Shown: positions 23,020 through 35,786 of the stretch, piece by piece | Layout of the letters: each line of letters begins with the position of its first letter | How positions within the stretch are numbered: the first letter of the stretch is position 1 | Source of the DNA: Steromphala cineraria | Taxonomy: Eukaryota; Mollusca; Gastropoda; Trochida; Trochidae | NCBI GenBank assembly: GCA_916613615.1 | Contig: OU744732.1 | Span: 29,646,673 to 29,710,672, forward strand | Direction: 5' to 3' | DNA length: 64,000 nucleotides | Position numbers and translations under genes: made by a program | Notes under the pieces: generated by a model | The model's database searches: none | What the model was told of the DNA's origin: nothing | What the model saw: the letters and a program-made list of their open reading frames with translations, nothing else

Positions 23020-23370
23020 AAAATCTGCTTTTGAGTTGGTATTTGACTTGCAATGATTATTTTTTATGCAAATTTAGCATCAAATGAAAGGAATATGACA
23101 AGAAATGGTAAATTGACGTACAGATTTTTCATATTCAATTGCTAAATGTGCACCAGATAAAATCAATATTTGAACGATTTATCATTGATGATCCGCTTTT
23201 GAGATGATTATTTGCAATGATTAGCTTTCATGCAAATCAAGCCTCAAATGAACATGAAAAGAAACGGTAAATGATCTCAGAGATTTTTTTCATATACATT
23301 TGGTAAATGTAGAACAGATGAAAATAAATATTTAACTTTTATCCTTGATGAAGAGCGATTTTCAGATTAA
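23020..23370. repeat. Diverged tandem duplication, about 173-bp period
   Basis: TTTTGAG...GCAATGATTA followed by a common series (ATGCAAAT, CTCAAATGAA, AAATGGTAAA, TTTTTCATAT, GGTAAATGTA) occurs twice in the same order. Similarity is moderate, indicating an old duplication. Confidence 0.6.
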
Positions 23371-24999
23371 CAATTATTGAACATTTGGGGGAGTATATGA
23401 AATGTATCTTGAAAATGAAATTAACATAAGATTTGAACATATTTACCCTAGTGTGTTTTATGAGTGTGTTGAAAATAATACGAAAATATAATATTTTTTT
23501 GACTTTTGATTAAAATTAAGCGGTTTCAAACAATAAGATCTTAAAAATAACAAAGTTTTTTCCACCGTTGTGGCATTGTATTAGTCATTTTTCTTACAAG
23601 TACGATTGGTAAGAATTAGTTTAGAGAAACTATTATTCCTTATTGATCGGTTTCTTAGTGTCTTTGATGTGTTTTAGAACTTGGATGTCAGAATTTATTA
23701 TATGGATATGAATACTTCATGATTCTAACATGTTGTAATGTTTTCGTAATTGGATTCAAATAAAGCCACCGTTATTTTTTTCTAAATGCCATTGGTCCCG
23801 TCTCAACCAGAGACGCTAAATTCAAAATGTGGTTAAAGAATTAACAGTATAAACGATTATTGTATGCTTGTGAGCACTCTTTGAGCGTCACCGTGTTGGC
23901 AATTTGTAACGTTTTTTGTCGGCTTCCTTTGAAATTTCATTGACATATGTCTCGAGAATTCTTGGGGATTTACCGATTATCAGAATCATCAATAAGCAGA
24001 AAAGATCAAGGAAAGGCGCCCTTATACTCAATGTCCAATATGTTTGACCAGTGGTCATCTTTCACAAAAGTCACATCAACAGCGATTTGAACCAAAAAGA
24101 CAAGCAACGTTTCTCTGTGTTAATCCTATCAAGCATCGGGTTTACAAATGAAACGTAAAATTTCGATGGTTGTTCACAAATCCCGATCCAATGGATAAAT
24201 ATTTACCCATCATCAAAACTACATTAGTAATCACTGATGTGGTGAGGTCCCAATATGCCTTGACCCCGATTGAAGGAAAACAACGTCTTTTGATTGGTTG
24301 GACAATATAGTGATGGATACCCATGAAAGGACGCCATTCATTGGACGAACAATGTCCCCTGGTCATCCATACTTTCTTTTCATTGGTCAGACAATAGGTT
24401 GAGGTTCCCATGACCACTGAGCTAATCCGTTGACCACAAGGGCTCCACGGGTGACGATAAAACCTATCTTATTCTTAGCTGAGTATAGTTGGAGAATGGA
24501 GGGCGTACCTCTATCATTCGTAATGATATCTTTGAATAGGATGAATTTGATGCTCCTATAAGAATAGAACTAAGTTTCTCATTTAAGCCAAATAAACTTC
24601 AGAGTAGAGTAATTGTATCTCCTAAAGAAAGATTTTATAGACCTAGGGGAGTTTTAATTCCATTTTTGTGTGCATTTTTATTCTTTTAATATGAAAATAG
24701 TTATTTCCTAGAACTGAACTATGCTATACGGCAACAATTTATGTGAAACATCATTAAATAAATAATTCTGCATTCAGATAAATGTTTTAAATAATTATGA
24801 AAAATGGAAACATTAGCAAACATGGGTAAACGGCTTATAAAAAAAAATACTATAAAACATCATAAAGATTTCAATGAGTTTTATTGATAACACATTATTC
24901 TTTATTAAAGAGCCCATTGATTCTGTTGGTGTCATTGCACTAACGTAAAGTAGTTGCTCTTTGATATCCCATAAGAGTGAAGGAAGTTAGTACCATGCT
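23371..24999. other. Intergenic, no gene seen
   Basis: Contains a 91-codon minus-strand frame at 24142-24417 without recognisable domains and with no splice context; judged to be chance. Confidence 0.45.
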
Positions 25000-25362
25000 T
25001 TAAAGGGACAGAAGCACGAACAAAAAATATTAAAAAATTTCACTGATAACTGTACGTCAAGGCTACTTGTTTTATTTTGATAGTGTCAAAAATCTCGTTT
25101 CACATCACAAACCAATCATGCATAGTCATAGAACAAAAACAAAACAAAGATTCACATAAATTCAATAGTCGGCAATTGTGTGTGTGAACACCTTTTATTT
25201 ATTTTGTGTAAGAAAAGGAATCGCATGGCTAAACTTAACATTATACATTTGAATTATTACTGCTTCATTTGGTTTAAATACATTGTCTTTCTATTTGAAC
25301 CATTTATTTTCAGTTTCCTGAAATCACCGTATATTCCCCTATTTTTTTGGGGTATATTTTAA
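25000..25362 (-). mobile_element. TTAA-flanked MITE, family A (diverged copy 3)
   Basis: Left end TTAAAGGGACAGAAGCACG. The interior is in the reverse sense (TGTGTGAACACC, GGAATCGCATGGCTAAACTT). The right terminal repeat is mostly lost, though a TTAA lies at 25359-25362. Confidence 0.75.
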
Positions 25363-26039
25363 CAGTTAGAAAATGTCTTCCTTGTTAATGAACATTAGTA
25401 TTGTATAAAAAGTTTTAGTCTGGAAAAATTTATAAACATTATGTTTTATTTTTAAGGCTTTAAAATCATATTAAATAAATCTTTGAACGATAATTTAAAT
25501 ATTGTTCTTGTCCGTTTTATTATTCTAAATCAAAAGCTCGAAATAAAAAATAAACATAACCTAATCAAATTTTCATGAAATATGTGCAGAATATGATGAA
25601 TGATCGAATACAGTTTGAGTAACCATGTGTATAAATAACGGCATCTTCTAATCAAATACTCATACCCATGCAGAAAATTATCAAACCCTGTTAAAACTAG
25701 CTGTAATATTATACACCCCTAGGTCCGTTGTTACTGACTGATCATTACAGTTCGTGTCCTCTAACCAAATTATTTACAAGTCAATGCATCAAAACACAGA
25801 CCATGTTTCTGCTTATTCTTAAGTAGCTCCATTAAAAGTAAATTCACCCTACATGTATATCTATGGAAATAGTGAGAGTTTCAAGTTATTGGAGAATATT
25901 TCTTGAAAATGCACCTTATATAATTCCTTTTACAATTTAAACACTACTGATGTACAAATACGTTGCTTTAATTATATACTAAGTACTAACTTGACTGCAT
26001 ATACCATTTAAATATACAGCCTACAATTGACTTTATACA

Positions 26040-26394
26040 GGATGTGGGACGATTTTTAGGGGAATATAAGGTGATGTCAGGAAAATGAAAATAAATGGTT
26101 TAAAATGAATGACAATGTATTCAAATTAAATGAAGCAGTTATAAATCAAAAACATAATGTAAAATTCAGCCATGCGATTCCTTTTTCTTCCACAAAATGA
26201 ATTAAAGGTGCCCACACAAAACGGCCGCCAATGGACTTTACTAAATCACTATCAGTTAGTTGTTCTCGGACTATGGATTTCTTTTTGTAATGAGATTTTT
26301 GACACTGTCAAAATAATACATTTTGAATTAAGGTTCAATTATCAATGAACATTTGAAAATATTAAATTTTAAAATAAAACGTGCTACTGCCCCT
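26040..26394 (+). mobile_element. MITE, family A (copy 4, left end decayed)
   Basis: Right end ACGTGCTACTGCCCCTTTCA keeps the terminal repeat, with TTAA mutated to TTCA. The left end is degraded (GATGTGGGACGATTTTTAGGGG). Interior AAAACGGCCGCCAATGGA has lost the ATG seen in other copies. Confidence 0.85.
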
Positions 26395-27480
26395 TTCAAC
26401 AGTCTGGTGAAGTATCACATGGGCATGGTTCGATTAAGAGAGGCAAGAAATTACCCAGAAAGGTTGTTTGCAAAAATGACGAAATGCATCACTTCGCTGA
26501 ATTTACAGTTTATTGGTCGCCAAACAAACAAATTAGACATAGAATTCATATTTTTAGGATAGTTTGTTTCGTTGAAAAAAGGTTTAGAATTGATTCAATT
26601 TGTCAGACTTTCTCCATTTAAACTCTGATTTTATAGATAATATGTTTACAAATGTGTCTTTGAATCCACAAATATGTAAAAAACAGAAGATTAAAATATT
26701 CAATTGAAAACATAAAAGAGGACATGATGTTTAATAAAACATCGATTATTGATAAAGGGTGATAACAGAGTTGATTGAAGAAAGGATTGATAAATTAATT
26801 TCTCGTCACAGTTATTGCATAAACAATTCGAATTAAAAAATTTTAATTACATTTTATATTTGCTAGTTTTGTGTAATGTTAAGTATTTTGTTTTAAATTT
26901 GAAAAAACAAACAAACAAATGACCAGATGAATTCATTAGGTTTCTTGAGTTGTACCCGCTTGTGACCAAAGCCCAACACCTCAGTAGGTTGTTAAACTTT
27001 TCAGTATATGTTCAAGTTCAGGTTGGTGGTGCTGAGGTACGATTATTCGATGCTTATATTCTGAAAAAACATAATCTAGTTCTTAAAACATTAATTTAAA
27101 TCCTGTACATTCAGCTCCTTTTCCTTGAGTTTCAACTCATCATCTATATGAATACAAAGATTTACTTAAAAATATATTTGGTAAAGTTTGGGTTATATTT
27201 GAGTTTGATTTTATTAGAATCATTTTTTGTTTAAACAAAATGGACTATTTACATGTATATTTAAAAAGTAAAAAGGTTTTCTCGGACATTTTAAAATTGA
27301 TTGTCTCCAAATATCCATAAAGAATTTATTCACGTCTTATTCATAGGAAAAAAAGGTTTATAGGACATCGAATGTAAGTTAATATAAATTTCCCACTGAA
27401 TTGTTTCATACATTGTTGTTCGTGTATGGTGACAGAAAAAAACTGTTCCTCGTCACTATCTTAAACTATTCTTGACATAC
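26395..27480. other. AT-rich spacer upstream of HES
   Basis: No gene recognised. Base composition changes sharply to GC-rich at about 27480, where the HES promoter begins. Confidence 0.5.
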
Positions 27481-27511
27481 AGTGACAGACACACGCCGTT
27501 ACCAGAGCACG

Positions 27512-27567
27512 TTCCCACGAGTCTCGCTCGCGACCGGTCAAGCACGTGCAGTTTTGACCAGTCTCGT
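27512..27567 (+). promoter_or_regulatory. Notch-type control sites: Su(H)/RBPJ site, N-boxes, E-box
   Basis: TTCCCACG (27512-27519; reverse CGTGGGAA) is a consensus Su(H)/RBPJ site and overlaps the N-box CACGAG (27516-27521). The E-box CACGTG lies at 27543-27548 and CTCGTG, a reversed N-box, at 27562-27567. HES genes are classic Notch targets and HES proteins bind N-boxes, so Notch activation plus self-repression is the expected control. The sites are seen; their use is inferred. Confidence 0.6.
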
Positions 27568-27707
27568 GCTCCGTCCAGTGAGCTTGACCACTGGGGCGGA
27601 TTACGAGGGTGTGCACGCTTGTCCTAGGGAGGGGACAGTGGTCAGGCGGAGATTGACAGGGTCTCAAGACTGACCATTCATTCCGACACAATAGATCGTG
27701 GCCGGAG

Positions 27708-27713
27708 TATAAA
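27708..27713 (+). promoter_or_regulatory. TATA box of the HES gene
   Basis: TATAAA in a GC-rich context (GGAGTATAAATGACC), about 29 bp upstream of a pyrimidine-flanked start candidate at 27737 and about 190 bp downstream of the Su(H) site. This spacing is normal for TATA promoters. Confidence 0.65.
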
Positions 27714-27815
27714 TGACCACACAGAGGACCTGTTGCATTCAGGAAAACCTTGTAGAAGAGCTGCTACCATATTGACGAGACCGTTAACATTGAGAAGCCG
27801 TTGTAGAGGACTTTT

Positions 27816-27905
27816 AAGAAGTTGTCTCATTGAAGAAGTTGTCTCATAGAAGAAGTTGTCTTATAGAAGAAGTTGTCTCTTAGAAGAAGTTGTGTCATAG
27901 AAGTT
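27816..27905 (+). repeat. 18-bp purine-rich repeat in the HES 5' leader
   Basis: Five copies of an 18-bp unit, GAAGAAGTTGTCTCATA with variants. Further downstream a longer block (TTTATAA(G/T)GACGAATCATTGA) recurs at about 27913 and 28052. The leader before the ATG is roughly 990 nt, long for this family, and is repetitive. Confidence 0.85.
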
Positions 27906-28724
27906 AGTGCCTCATTTATAAGGACGAATCATTGAAGAACTGAAGAGGAACTTAATTTAAGAAGAGAGATTGTACAGTTGAAGAGGACATCAGCATTGCG
28001 ACGTCGTTGGTGAAGACATTGGAGAAGTTGTGCCATAGAATTTGATGACCCATTTATAATGACGAATCATTGACGATTTTAGCATTGAGGAACTGAAGAG
28101 GAGCTCTAACACAAAGAAGGGATCTGTATGTAAGAAGCGAGATTCTAAAGTTGATGAGTTTAGACGGCGTCGTTGAAGTCCTACCTTTGGAGGAGTTTAA
28201 ATAGACGTTGATGCCCAATTCATGAGGCCGTATCGACTGTGGCTTTGATGATTTCAGAAAGAAAGTTTCCTAATTTAACCGAGAAAGATAATTCTTTAAC
28301 ATTGATCCAAAAGAACGATTTTTGACTTTTTGTGACATTCAGAAATTAATCGGAGAGAAGAAGACGGAAGCTTTTGGAGCGTTGAAGAAAAGTTGTAACA
28401 TCGCTAAGAAGTTGCTGCTACTTTGATTAAGACGTTACTGTGACAATATTGAAGAGCACCTTTCGAATAGATATCCTTGCACTAATGAGGATGACGTCAG
28501 CGATAAGAATTGTGCAAAATTGAAAAGAAATATTATAATTCATTTTTAATTTTGAACCTTGGGGAAGTGCAAAATTAAATTGACGAACAATTGTTCAAAA
28601 TTTGAGTTTTGAGATAAATTCTTCAAAGACAGAAGAAAAGGCTCTACATTTTGAAGAGAAGATCAGAAACCTTGGCAGAAGGGGTTTGGAAGAATTTCTG
28701 CTGCTAAATCATAACCCTCTCACT

Positions 28725-28748
28725 ATGACAGGATTCAAGACAGAGCGG
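28725..28748 (+). CDS. HES coding exon 1
   Basis: Eight codons, MTGFKTER, ending at the donor CGG|GTAAGC in phase 0. The frame upstream stays open to a non-ATG codon at 28602 but has no earlier in-frame ATG there. Confidence 0.8.
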
Positions 28749-31700
28749 GTAAGCATTTTCTTATATTACCTGAATTTTCTTCATTTTGAATTTATACGTT
28801 CAATAAAGCCTATCTGTTGGATCCATGATCACTGAGTATTCTTAAATGTTAAGTTATGTTATTGACCAATCAAGAATTTCCAGCATAGGAAAATTATATA
28901 AATGACAAGAAAAAACTATTTTATATATTATATTATATACCAAAACTAATTTATTTTTATATTTATTGAATTGTTAATTGAATCCGGTTTTAGTAAATGG
29001 AGTTTTTTTAGAACATTTGATTCCATGCTATGACCAAAATTAAGCAGTTAATAATCAAATTAATAAGTATCATCATCACGATGTTTATTCTTTGAAATGA
29101 ATTCGTTTTGTGATATAATTTTGTCTTTGATGGTACGATTTTCACAAACGATAATTTTAGAGGGGTGGGCAATTTAGTTTTTTTGCGTGTGTAAAACTTC
29201 GATAATAAAACCATAAATATAAGGAATGTTAATTATGACTGAAATTTTTACTGTAAACATACCCAAACATTAATCTACACTTTGACGTTTAAATTATTTA
29301 GATTATGAAGAAATATAAAGCTACGTTCAAAGATGAACATTATCATTATAAACTTAAGTTTTCTTCCATCTATTCTTTAACTTTTTGTTTTCGCTTATAT
29401 TTATTTTCAACATAAGAAGAAATAAAGTACATATTACATCACAAACAAGAAATAAATCTTAATTTGCAATAGAACCTTTCCGTTGACATATGATATTACC
29501 TTATCGCAATATCATATGCATAACCTCTCTGATTATCAATGAGAAGAAGACACTATGGTTTTTAACGTGCCATATCGTCTGTAAATAAACCTACAACAGC
29601 AATAAAGGTGCTCTTGATTGTTAAAAGATTCGAGGAAAATTACTCATTTCCGATCCTTGGCTTTCTCACGATGAGATCGTTCCGAGGTGATAATCCCTAC
29701 AATTATTTAAGCCTAAACGGTTTCCAATAACAACGAGCCTACCATTTTCATTTCTACTTTTCCGCCATGCTGAATCCTGATTCGAGGTGTTATTCGGCGT
29801 AAATTACTAGGCCGGGATGTTCTCAATGTGATCAAACGAGCGCCGCCGAATGCGTGTCGGAGATCGTTCTGTTATTAGTAATTAATTGTCACCAATCGTC
29901 TTAACACGCTGGGGCGGTCTCCGAAATGGGCGTGGCACGGGGGTAGGGGATTGTTCATGAGGTGACGACTGGAAAAGAGGATTAAGAGACATTAGAATAA
30001 ATTTTATTGCTTTTTAAACATGGCTTAAGTACAATGGTATTTGTGCTTTTGGAAGCAAAGTTCATTAGAACTTTCTGAATGCTGGATTTCAGGTTAAGTT
30101 TCCGTCAAAGGGGCTTTTCGACCAATAAATCTTGAGAGGAAACCTTACATATTTTATCAAATTGTGTGAATGTTTTAAAAACGAAAAACCCCAACACATT
30201 TTAACATAATCTAATTTTTCAAAAAACGATCAATTGTACAATCCCTGTTAGAAATGAAATAAAAGACCGCAGGAAGGATGAAACATCTAAATAAGAAATG
30301 AAATTACTTTCACTGGAACAATTTCATTTTTATGATTTGGTATTTCACTGTTTCATGAAATTCTACACTTCTAAATTTCTTAGCCAAGGCAAATCTCATA
30401 CGGCCACTTTTAAAACATATTTTTCAAATAACCCCACATGTTCTGTTAATGTTTATGAATTCGAAACATTTTTATTTTTGTATTCTCTTTGCAGCGACGT
30501 TTGAAGCCTATGATGGAACGGAAGCGCCGTGCTAGGATCAACCGGAGTTTGGAGCAACTGAAGGATGTCATCGTGGACAGCAATGGCGGAATTGTAAGTG
30601 TCTTTCTTCAAGAGAGGGTAACCTTGCACTCATTGTTTATTCTAAGTCAGTGCATAGGCATGTTATATTAATGTTGTTCTCTATGGATATCATATCTGTC
30701 AAAGATACAATATGTCTTTTATCTAGCTGTGATGCTTTGAAACTACCATGTAGGCTTATATAGAAGAGATGACAATGACTGGCTATCGATGAAAGTAGCA
30801 AAAATGCGTCAAAGATACACATATGGTTATTATATCGTCCACCGAGCTGTATAAATTTAGGAAGGCCTACCTGAAATAACGAATGTAGATGATTCGTGTA
30901 GACAGCAACGAAAATACAATTGGCCACGGTAATAATGTGTTGCAATTTTTTAATTATTTTTCAATGAATATATATTCATATATTTATTATTATGTATGTG
31001 ATATATATATGGGTAATTTCAGCTGCCAAGACTAGACAAAGCTCGTATACTGGAACTGACGGTTGAGTATCTGCAGAAGAAGTCTCTTCGCGGAAATGCC
31101 AGTAAGTTTCTTTATAAATTGTTTTTCTTTCTCTTCCCAATTAGTCTTCTTTTGTAACAGAAGCTTCCGCAATAATATGCCTGATTCTGTAGGGTATTTG
31201 GCTTTAAACTCTTCCTTTCCTGCAGGTCTTTTCTTCCCAGGTAGTTTCTGTTACCGAAGTGGTCTCTGTAGCAAAAATGTGGTTTAAGTACAAATATCTT
31301 AAGGTTTTGAATGTGAAGGCTTACACAATGCAAGAACAAATTATTCTACCATTTTCATCAAAAATTATTCAATATTATGTCAGTGAAAGTTGTAAATCAA
31401 TGGCAGGACTGATTGTTACATGAAATGTTGATAATGAGATTTGAATACCATATTAAAGAAAATTCCGATGTTTTTGACTGGTTGTAACAGGGATTGTTGA
31501 AACATTTTAATTTATAACTTAGTGAACCATGTTACACGAAAGTATGAAATCTCTGATAGAATTTGTGAAGTAGTTTAGTGTTGTGGGTATGTTAATGCAA
31601 TGTAGCCAATACCATCTGAAACGAAAGTCTGTGGCTGAGTGGCATGTTGTTAGTGACTACTAATTGAGTAACATGTGCCCATCATCTCATAGAAGGTATC

Positions 31701-32588
31701 AAGTCTTAAACAATCTCCTAAATTACAGGTAATGGAGACGAACGCTTCAAGGCGGGCTATATCCGGTGTGCAAATGAAGTGACGTCATTTCTTCACGACA
31801 AGGTGGATGACGGGAAGTTGACCCAGATAATCCAGTACCTCTTCACTCTGACAGCCACCCTGAAGCGTCAGACTGACGGGGTTCCACGTAGACATCAATC
31901 TCAGGCTTCTTCAACAGTCCCCCGAAAACAAAAAGTCGCAACATCTCCTGGTAAAATGAGTGCCAATGTGCCCATTCATGAATCTGAATCTCATCTTGCA
32001 ACAAAGCAACATCATTCGATGAAGAGTTCGTTATGCGTCTTTAAATCCAAAATTGCAACAACTTGTCAGCAGACTATACCAAAAACTGGAGATATTCTCC
32101 AGAAATCGTCTATTTTCAGTGCCAACATAACTTTGAATAACAATTTACCCCATGGGATAAAACAAGGTTGTTCAAATTTGGGCGTCAATCAAAGGTCAAG
32201 GTCACAACGTCACGGTTCCGTCTGCTCATCAACTGCATCCGGGCCATCAATCGATGTAGATTCTTCATCTGACGATGAGGTGTTCACCAGACGTCATGAT
32301 CGTCTGCCTCAACCTGCAGCAAAATGGATGGAAGCAGACGACAACGAAACCGGAAGCTATGAGATTTCTGATTCAGATGATGATTCAAACACTTCTGTTG
32401 TGTGTTATATGGATTGTCAAAGCGCATCTGACAACGAGAGAGATTCTTCTCCGAACGTAAACAACGAGACGAACAATAAGAACCACAAGAGGGCAAATTT
32501 TGACAACATGCAAGAACATGAAAGATCGCTACTTGATCGCCATGACAACCGACAAGACCCTACAGGGCCAATGTGGAGACCGTGGTAG
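28725..32588 (+). CDS. Hairy/enhancer-of-split (HES) family bHLH transcriptional repressor
   Basis: Coding exons 28725-28748, 30495-30593, 31023-31101 and 31729-32588 join in phase to a 353-residue protein. Residues 9-65 form a bHLH domain: KPMMERKRRARINRSLEQL, with the HES-specific proline in the basic region, then LDKARILELTVEYL as helix 2. FKAGYIRCANEVTSFL (about residues 73-88) starts the Orange domain. The C-terminus is WRPW, which recruits Groucho/TLE co-repressors; it places the protein in the HES and not the HEY (YRPW) group. A long Ser/Asp-rich linker lies between. HES proteins act in the nucleus as Notch effectors controlling neurogenesis and patterning. The start was chosen because an in-frame ATG, ATGACAGGATTC, precedes a donor in matching phase. 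Orthology to a particular HES cannot be settled. Confidence 0.96.
29640..29960. promoter_or_regulatory. Candidate intronic enhancer of HES
   Basis: A patch of higher GC and complexity inside the 1.75-kb first intron contrasts with AT-rich flanks. It contains TAATTAATTG (homeodomain-type), GGGCGTGG (KLF/Sp-type) and GATCAAACG (TCF-like). Only composition and motif content support this. Confidence 0.3.
30495..30593 (+). CDS. HES coding exon 2 (basic region and helix 1)
   Basis: 33 codons, RRLKPMMERKRRARINRS to SNGGI, with acceptor TCTTTGCAG and donor GTAAGT. Splitting the bHLH loop between exons is usual in HES genes. Confidence 0.96.
31023..31101 (+). CDS. HES coding exon 3 (helix 2)
   Basis: LPRLDKARILELTVEYLQKK then SLRGNA, plus one nucleotide. 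Acceptor AATTTCAG, donor GTAAGT. Confidence 0.96.
31729..32588 (+). CDS. HES coding exon 4 (Orange domain to WRPW)
   Basis: Opens with the split Ser codon and NGDERFKAGYIRCANEV, continues through KLTQIIQYLFTLTATLKR and a Ser/Asp-rich stretch, and ends GPMWRPW then TAG (32586-32588). Acceptor AATTACAG. Confidence 0.96.
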
Positions 32589-33308
32589 AACTACAAACTT
32601 TCCTTATACTGTCGCTACATTTTCAAATGAACAATATACTTCATGATATAAGTTATCGTAAATGTTGGCGGCTTGCCTTAGTGCCATTGTCAAATCTCTT
32701 TCATCGACATGATTAAATTATATCGTTGTACATATCTTTTTTTAACTGTCGTAAGAATAGACGAATGTAGGTAGTTTTGATATTTCTTAAGAATATTTAT
32801 CATTTTGTCATGAAACTATCATGTTTACCATTACTGTAAATACTTCATTTTGAATATATCATAGGTTAGAAATTAAATATTACTTTATATGTTGTTTTGG
32901 TCTTTTTTATTGACAGTGTTCTAAGTATTCTATTTGGTTAAATAACACTATGTCTATGTTGTTTGCCCAATCTGCAGAACTAAATGATAATGAAGATATT
33001 TCCAACAAATTAGATTCACATGACGTAGCCTACACTATGGATAGTGATGTAATTAGAGGATCAAAACTGGATAAAAACACTTGAACCCCATTACCATGCC
33101 ATTTCTTACTTCACTGAAACGTTATAATCTTTAATGTAAAATTTCAAACAAGATACGTTAGTACTAGACTGTTTTACAACTTCGTAATAATAGAATATTA
33201 TATCCAAATATTTACAAATATTTAACAATGAAACCCATTGATATGCCTTGTAATATCAAAGCAAGGGTAACTAGCAAGTCAACTAAAATGTTTCTTTTTA
33301 CACATTGG
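32589..33308. other. HES 3' UTR and spacer
   Basis: The first part is presumably the HES 3' UTR; AT-rich, no further gene. Confidence 0.5.
32872..32877 (+). terminator. Possible HES polyadenylation signal
   Basis: ATTAAA about 285 bp past the stop codon. No canonical AATAAA was noticed closer, so this is a weak candidate; another ATTAAA lies near 32712. Confidence 0.3.
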
Positions 33309-33664
33309 TTAAAGGGGCAGTAGGACGTTTTAGGGGGAATATAAGGTGATGTCAGGAAAATGAAAATAAATGGTTCCAAATGAAAGACAATGTATTTAAA
33401 ATAAATGGAGCAGTAATAATTAAAAAATATAACGTAAGGTTCAGCCATGCGATTCCATTTTCTTACAAAAATGAATTAAAGGTGTTCACACAAAAATGGC
33501 CGCCAATGGATTTTATGTGAATCTTCATACTTTGTCCTTTGACTATGGATGATTGGCTTGTCTAATGAGATTTTTGACACTGTCAATATAGTACATTAAT
33601 CATTAACTTACAATTATTAGTGAAAAGTTTGAAAGTATCAAAAAACGTGCTACTGCCCCTTTAA
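33309..33664 (+). mobile_element. TTAA-flanked MITE, family A (copy 5)
   Basis: TTAA|AGGGGCAGTAGGACG at the left, CGTGCTACTGCCCCT|TTAA at the right. Plus sense, with AAAAATGGCCGCCAATGGA near 33490 and the short frame MAANGFYVN following. Confidence 0.95.
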
Positions 33665-35422
33665 AGGCGAACGAAAACCAAGCAGCAATATATTCGGCCT
33701 CGAAGATAACTATGTTGTGAAACGAAAAAAGCAGGTGTGATTCAAAGAGATACTTTATGTTGAAGTTACATATGTCAAACTTGATGATTGGTTATTTCAT
33801 CGAGAAGAATAAACTGTTACTAAAAAGTATAATTTCATTACTAAAGGGTTCGGCAAAGTTACAATATAACGATATAAAGTTGCGATGCCAATCGAAATCT
33901 CTATAATAACTTTTGTCAATTTGTTAATCGTAATTTTGGAAAATTATATAAAGCAGCTAGAATAAATAATGTTTTAGGGGTTTATAACTAGCATCCATGT
34001 AAACGTCACATGTGAAAATGGGGTGTTACTAACTAATAATTGTCACTTATGGGATGAATATTTATAAATATATATGAAAATTAAAATAAATATTTATTAA
34101 TAAAATATTTTTGAAATATTATTTTAAACTAATAGGATATCAGATTGTGGTGTGTCCTTCACTTAAAATTGATTCACTTCGAAGCCGAGACGTACATTCA
34201 ATATACATTTGGACATATTTTACATACATTTTACACAGATAGATAGATTATTTGTATTTCCTCCAAAGTATGAAGATTCTTATAAATCACACAATACAAC
34301 AATACACATACATGGAATCAATATACAGTAAATTGTGAAACATATGTGATTGACAGACAGTCATGAATTCGGAAATTTATTCTCTCGTTCGGTAAAATAA
34401 AAATTTCCTAAAGGGATACAGGAACCATCCAATACATCATCAAATACTTAATCTTCGTCTTCTACCAGAACTATAAAGACCATCAAATACTAAAATTCAA
34501 TCACAAATTATTTCAAACATATCCTTTCTCGCATCAATTAAAAACTGTACAAGACATAAACATGTTTAACGATATCACAGACAGACACATACATTTTTTA
34601 TTCAATTTTTCTACAGAAAACATGAATAGTATGAGAAATATTACAGAATTTACGTTAGTTTACCATAGCCAGTTCCCACCTCCAAACCTGCGTGGTTTGC
34701 AAGGCTACCCAATAAGGCTATACCTAGACAGATCCTCTATCACTTCTATCTGGTGACACAGGACATCCCAATAGTTATCACATATTTGATCCTTCAATTT
34801 GCTTTAGAGCATAAAACACATTTTGCTATAATGGATTCTACAGTATAAAGCAAAATGGGTGACAGGAATTTATAGATATTAGTCATTATGGATTCAACAA
34901 GATGTGAGCAACAAAGGAATTTCCTTACGACATAATCAACCAAATGACGATAAATCCAAAGAATTTAAACAGGAAGGGCGGTATATAGACATTTATCTTA
35001 CCTTAGTGATGATTAAAACATATCCAAATCTGTCGATGTTAGCTTACTTCACACAGAACCGCCATATAGCACATCTCATGTTGATATTAAGTCGTGTACA
35101 ACAATGCACATTTTAACAATGATTAACGGCTATTCTCATAAAAGTACACTCCAGATATAAATGTTGATGAAGGATTGCGTGAAAATTCTTGTCTTCGCTG
35201 TTACAAAAGTGAATACATGTTATAAATAATTTTCGATTCTTCTTTACAATGAATGGTCAAGTGTCGTCAAGTTTATTTTACCAAACGTACACATCGTATA
35301 AATATCGATCTTGATAAATTTATATAATATAAAAATGTTGATCTAAAATTATTTAGTTTATATATATTACAATATCGAACAAAACCAAACCGACTGGAAA
35401 CGATGTTTAAAATAATAAGACA
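33665..35422. other. Intergenic; possible retroelement tail at 34237
   Basis: At about 34237, AGATAGATAGATTATTTGTATTTCC resembles, on the minus strand, a LINE/SINE 3' end with a simple (ATCT)n tail. No coding relic accompanies it. The rest shows no recognisable gene. Confidence 0.35.
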
Positions 35423-35786
35423 TTAAAGGGGCAGTAGCACGTTTTTAGGAGGAATATAAGGTGATGTCAGGAAAATGAAAATTAATGGTATATAGTAATA
35501 TCCAATTGAAAGACAGTGCATTCAAACTAAATGGAGCGGTAATGATTCAAATATATGATGTAAAGTTTAGCCATGTGACTCTTTTTTCTTACACAAAATG
35601 AATTAAAGGTGTTCCCACAAAATGGCCGCCCATAGATTTTAGGTTTATCTTTATACTTTTTGTCTTCTGACTGTGGACAATTGGTTTGTGTTATAATATT
35701 TTTGACACTATCACAAAAATACATTTAGCATTCACGTACAATTATCAATGAAAAATAAAATATAAAACGTGCTACTGCCCCTTTAA
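35423..35786 (+). mobile_element. TTAA-flanked MITE, family A (copy 6)
   Basis: Intact ends: TTAA|AGGGGCAGTAGCACG and CGTGCTACTGCCCCT|TTAA. Interior AAAATGGCCGCCCATAGA. Confidence 0.95.

Noticed and set aside
24142..24417. 91-codon minus-strand frame
   Set aside because: No recognisable motif and no splice or promoter context.
31063..31339. Open frames on both strands overlapping HES exon 3
   Set aside because: They conflict with the well-supported bHLH exon and its splice sites.
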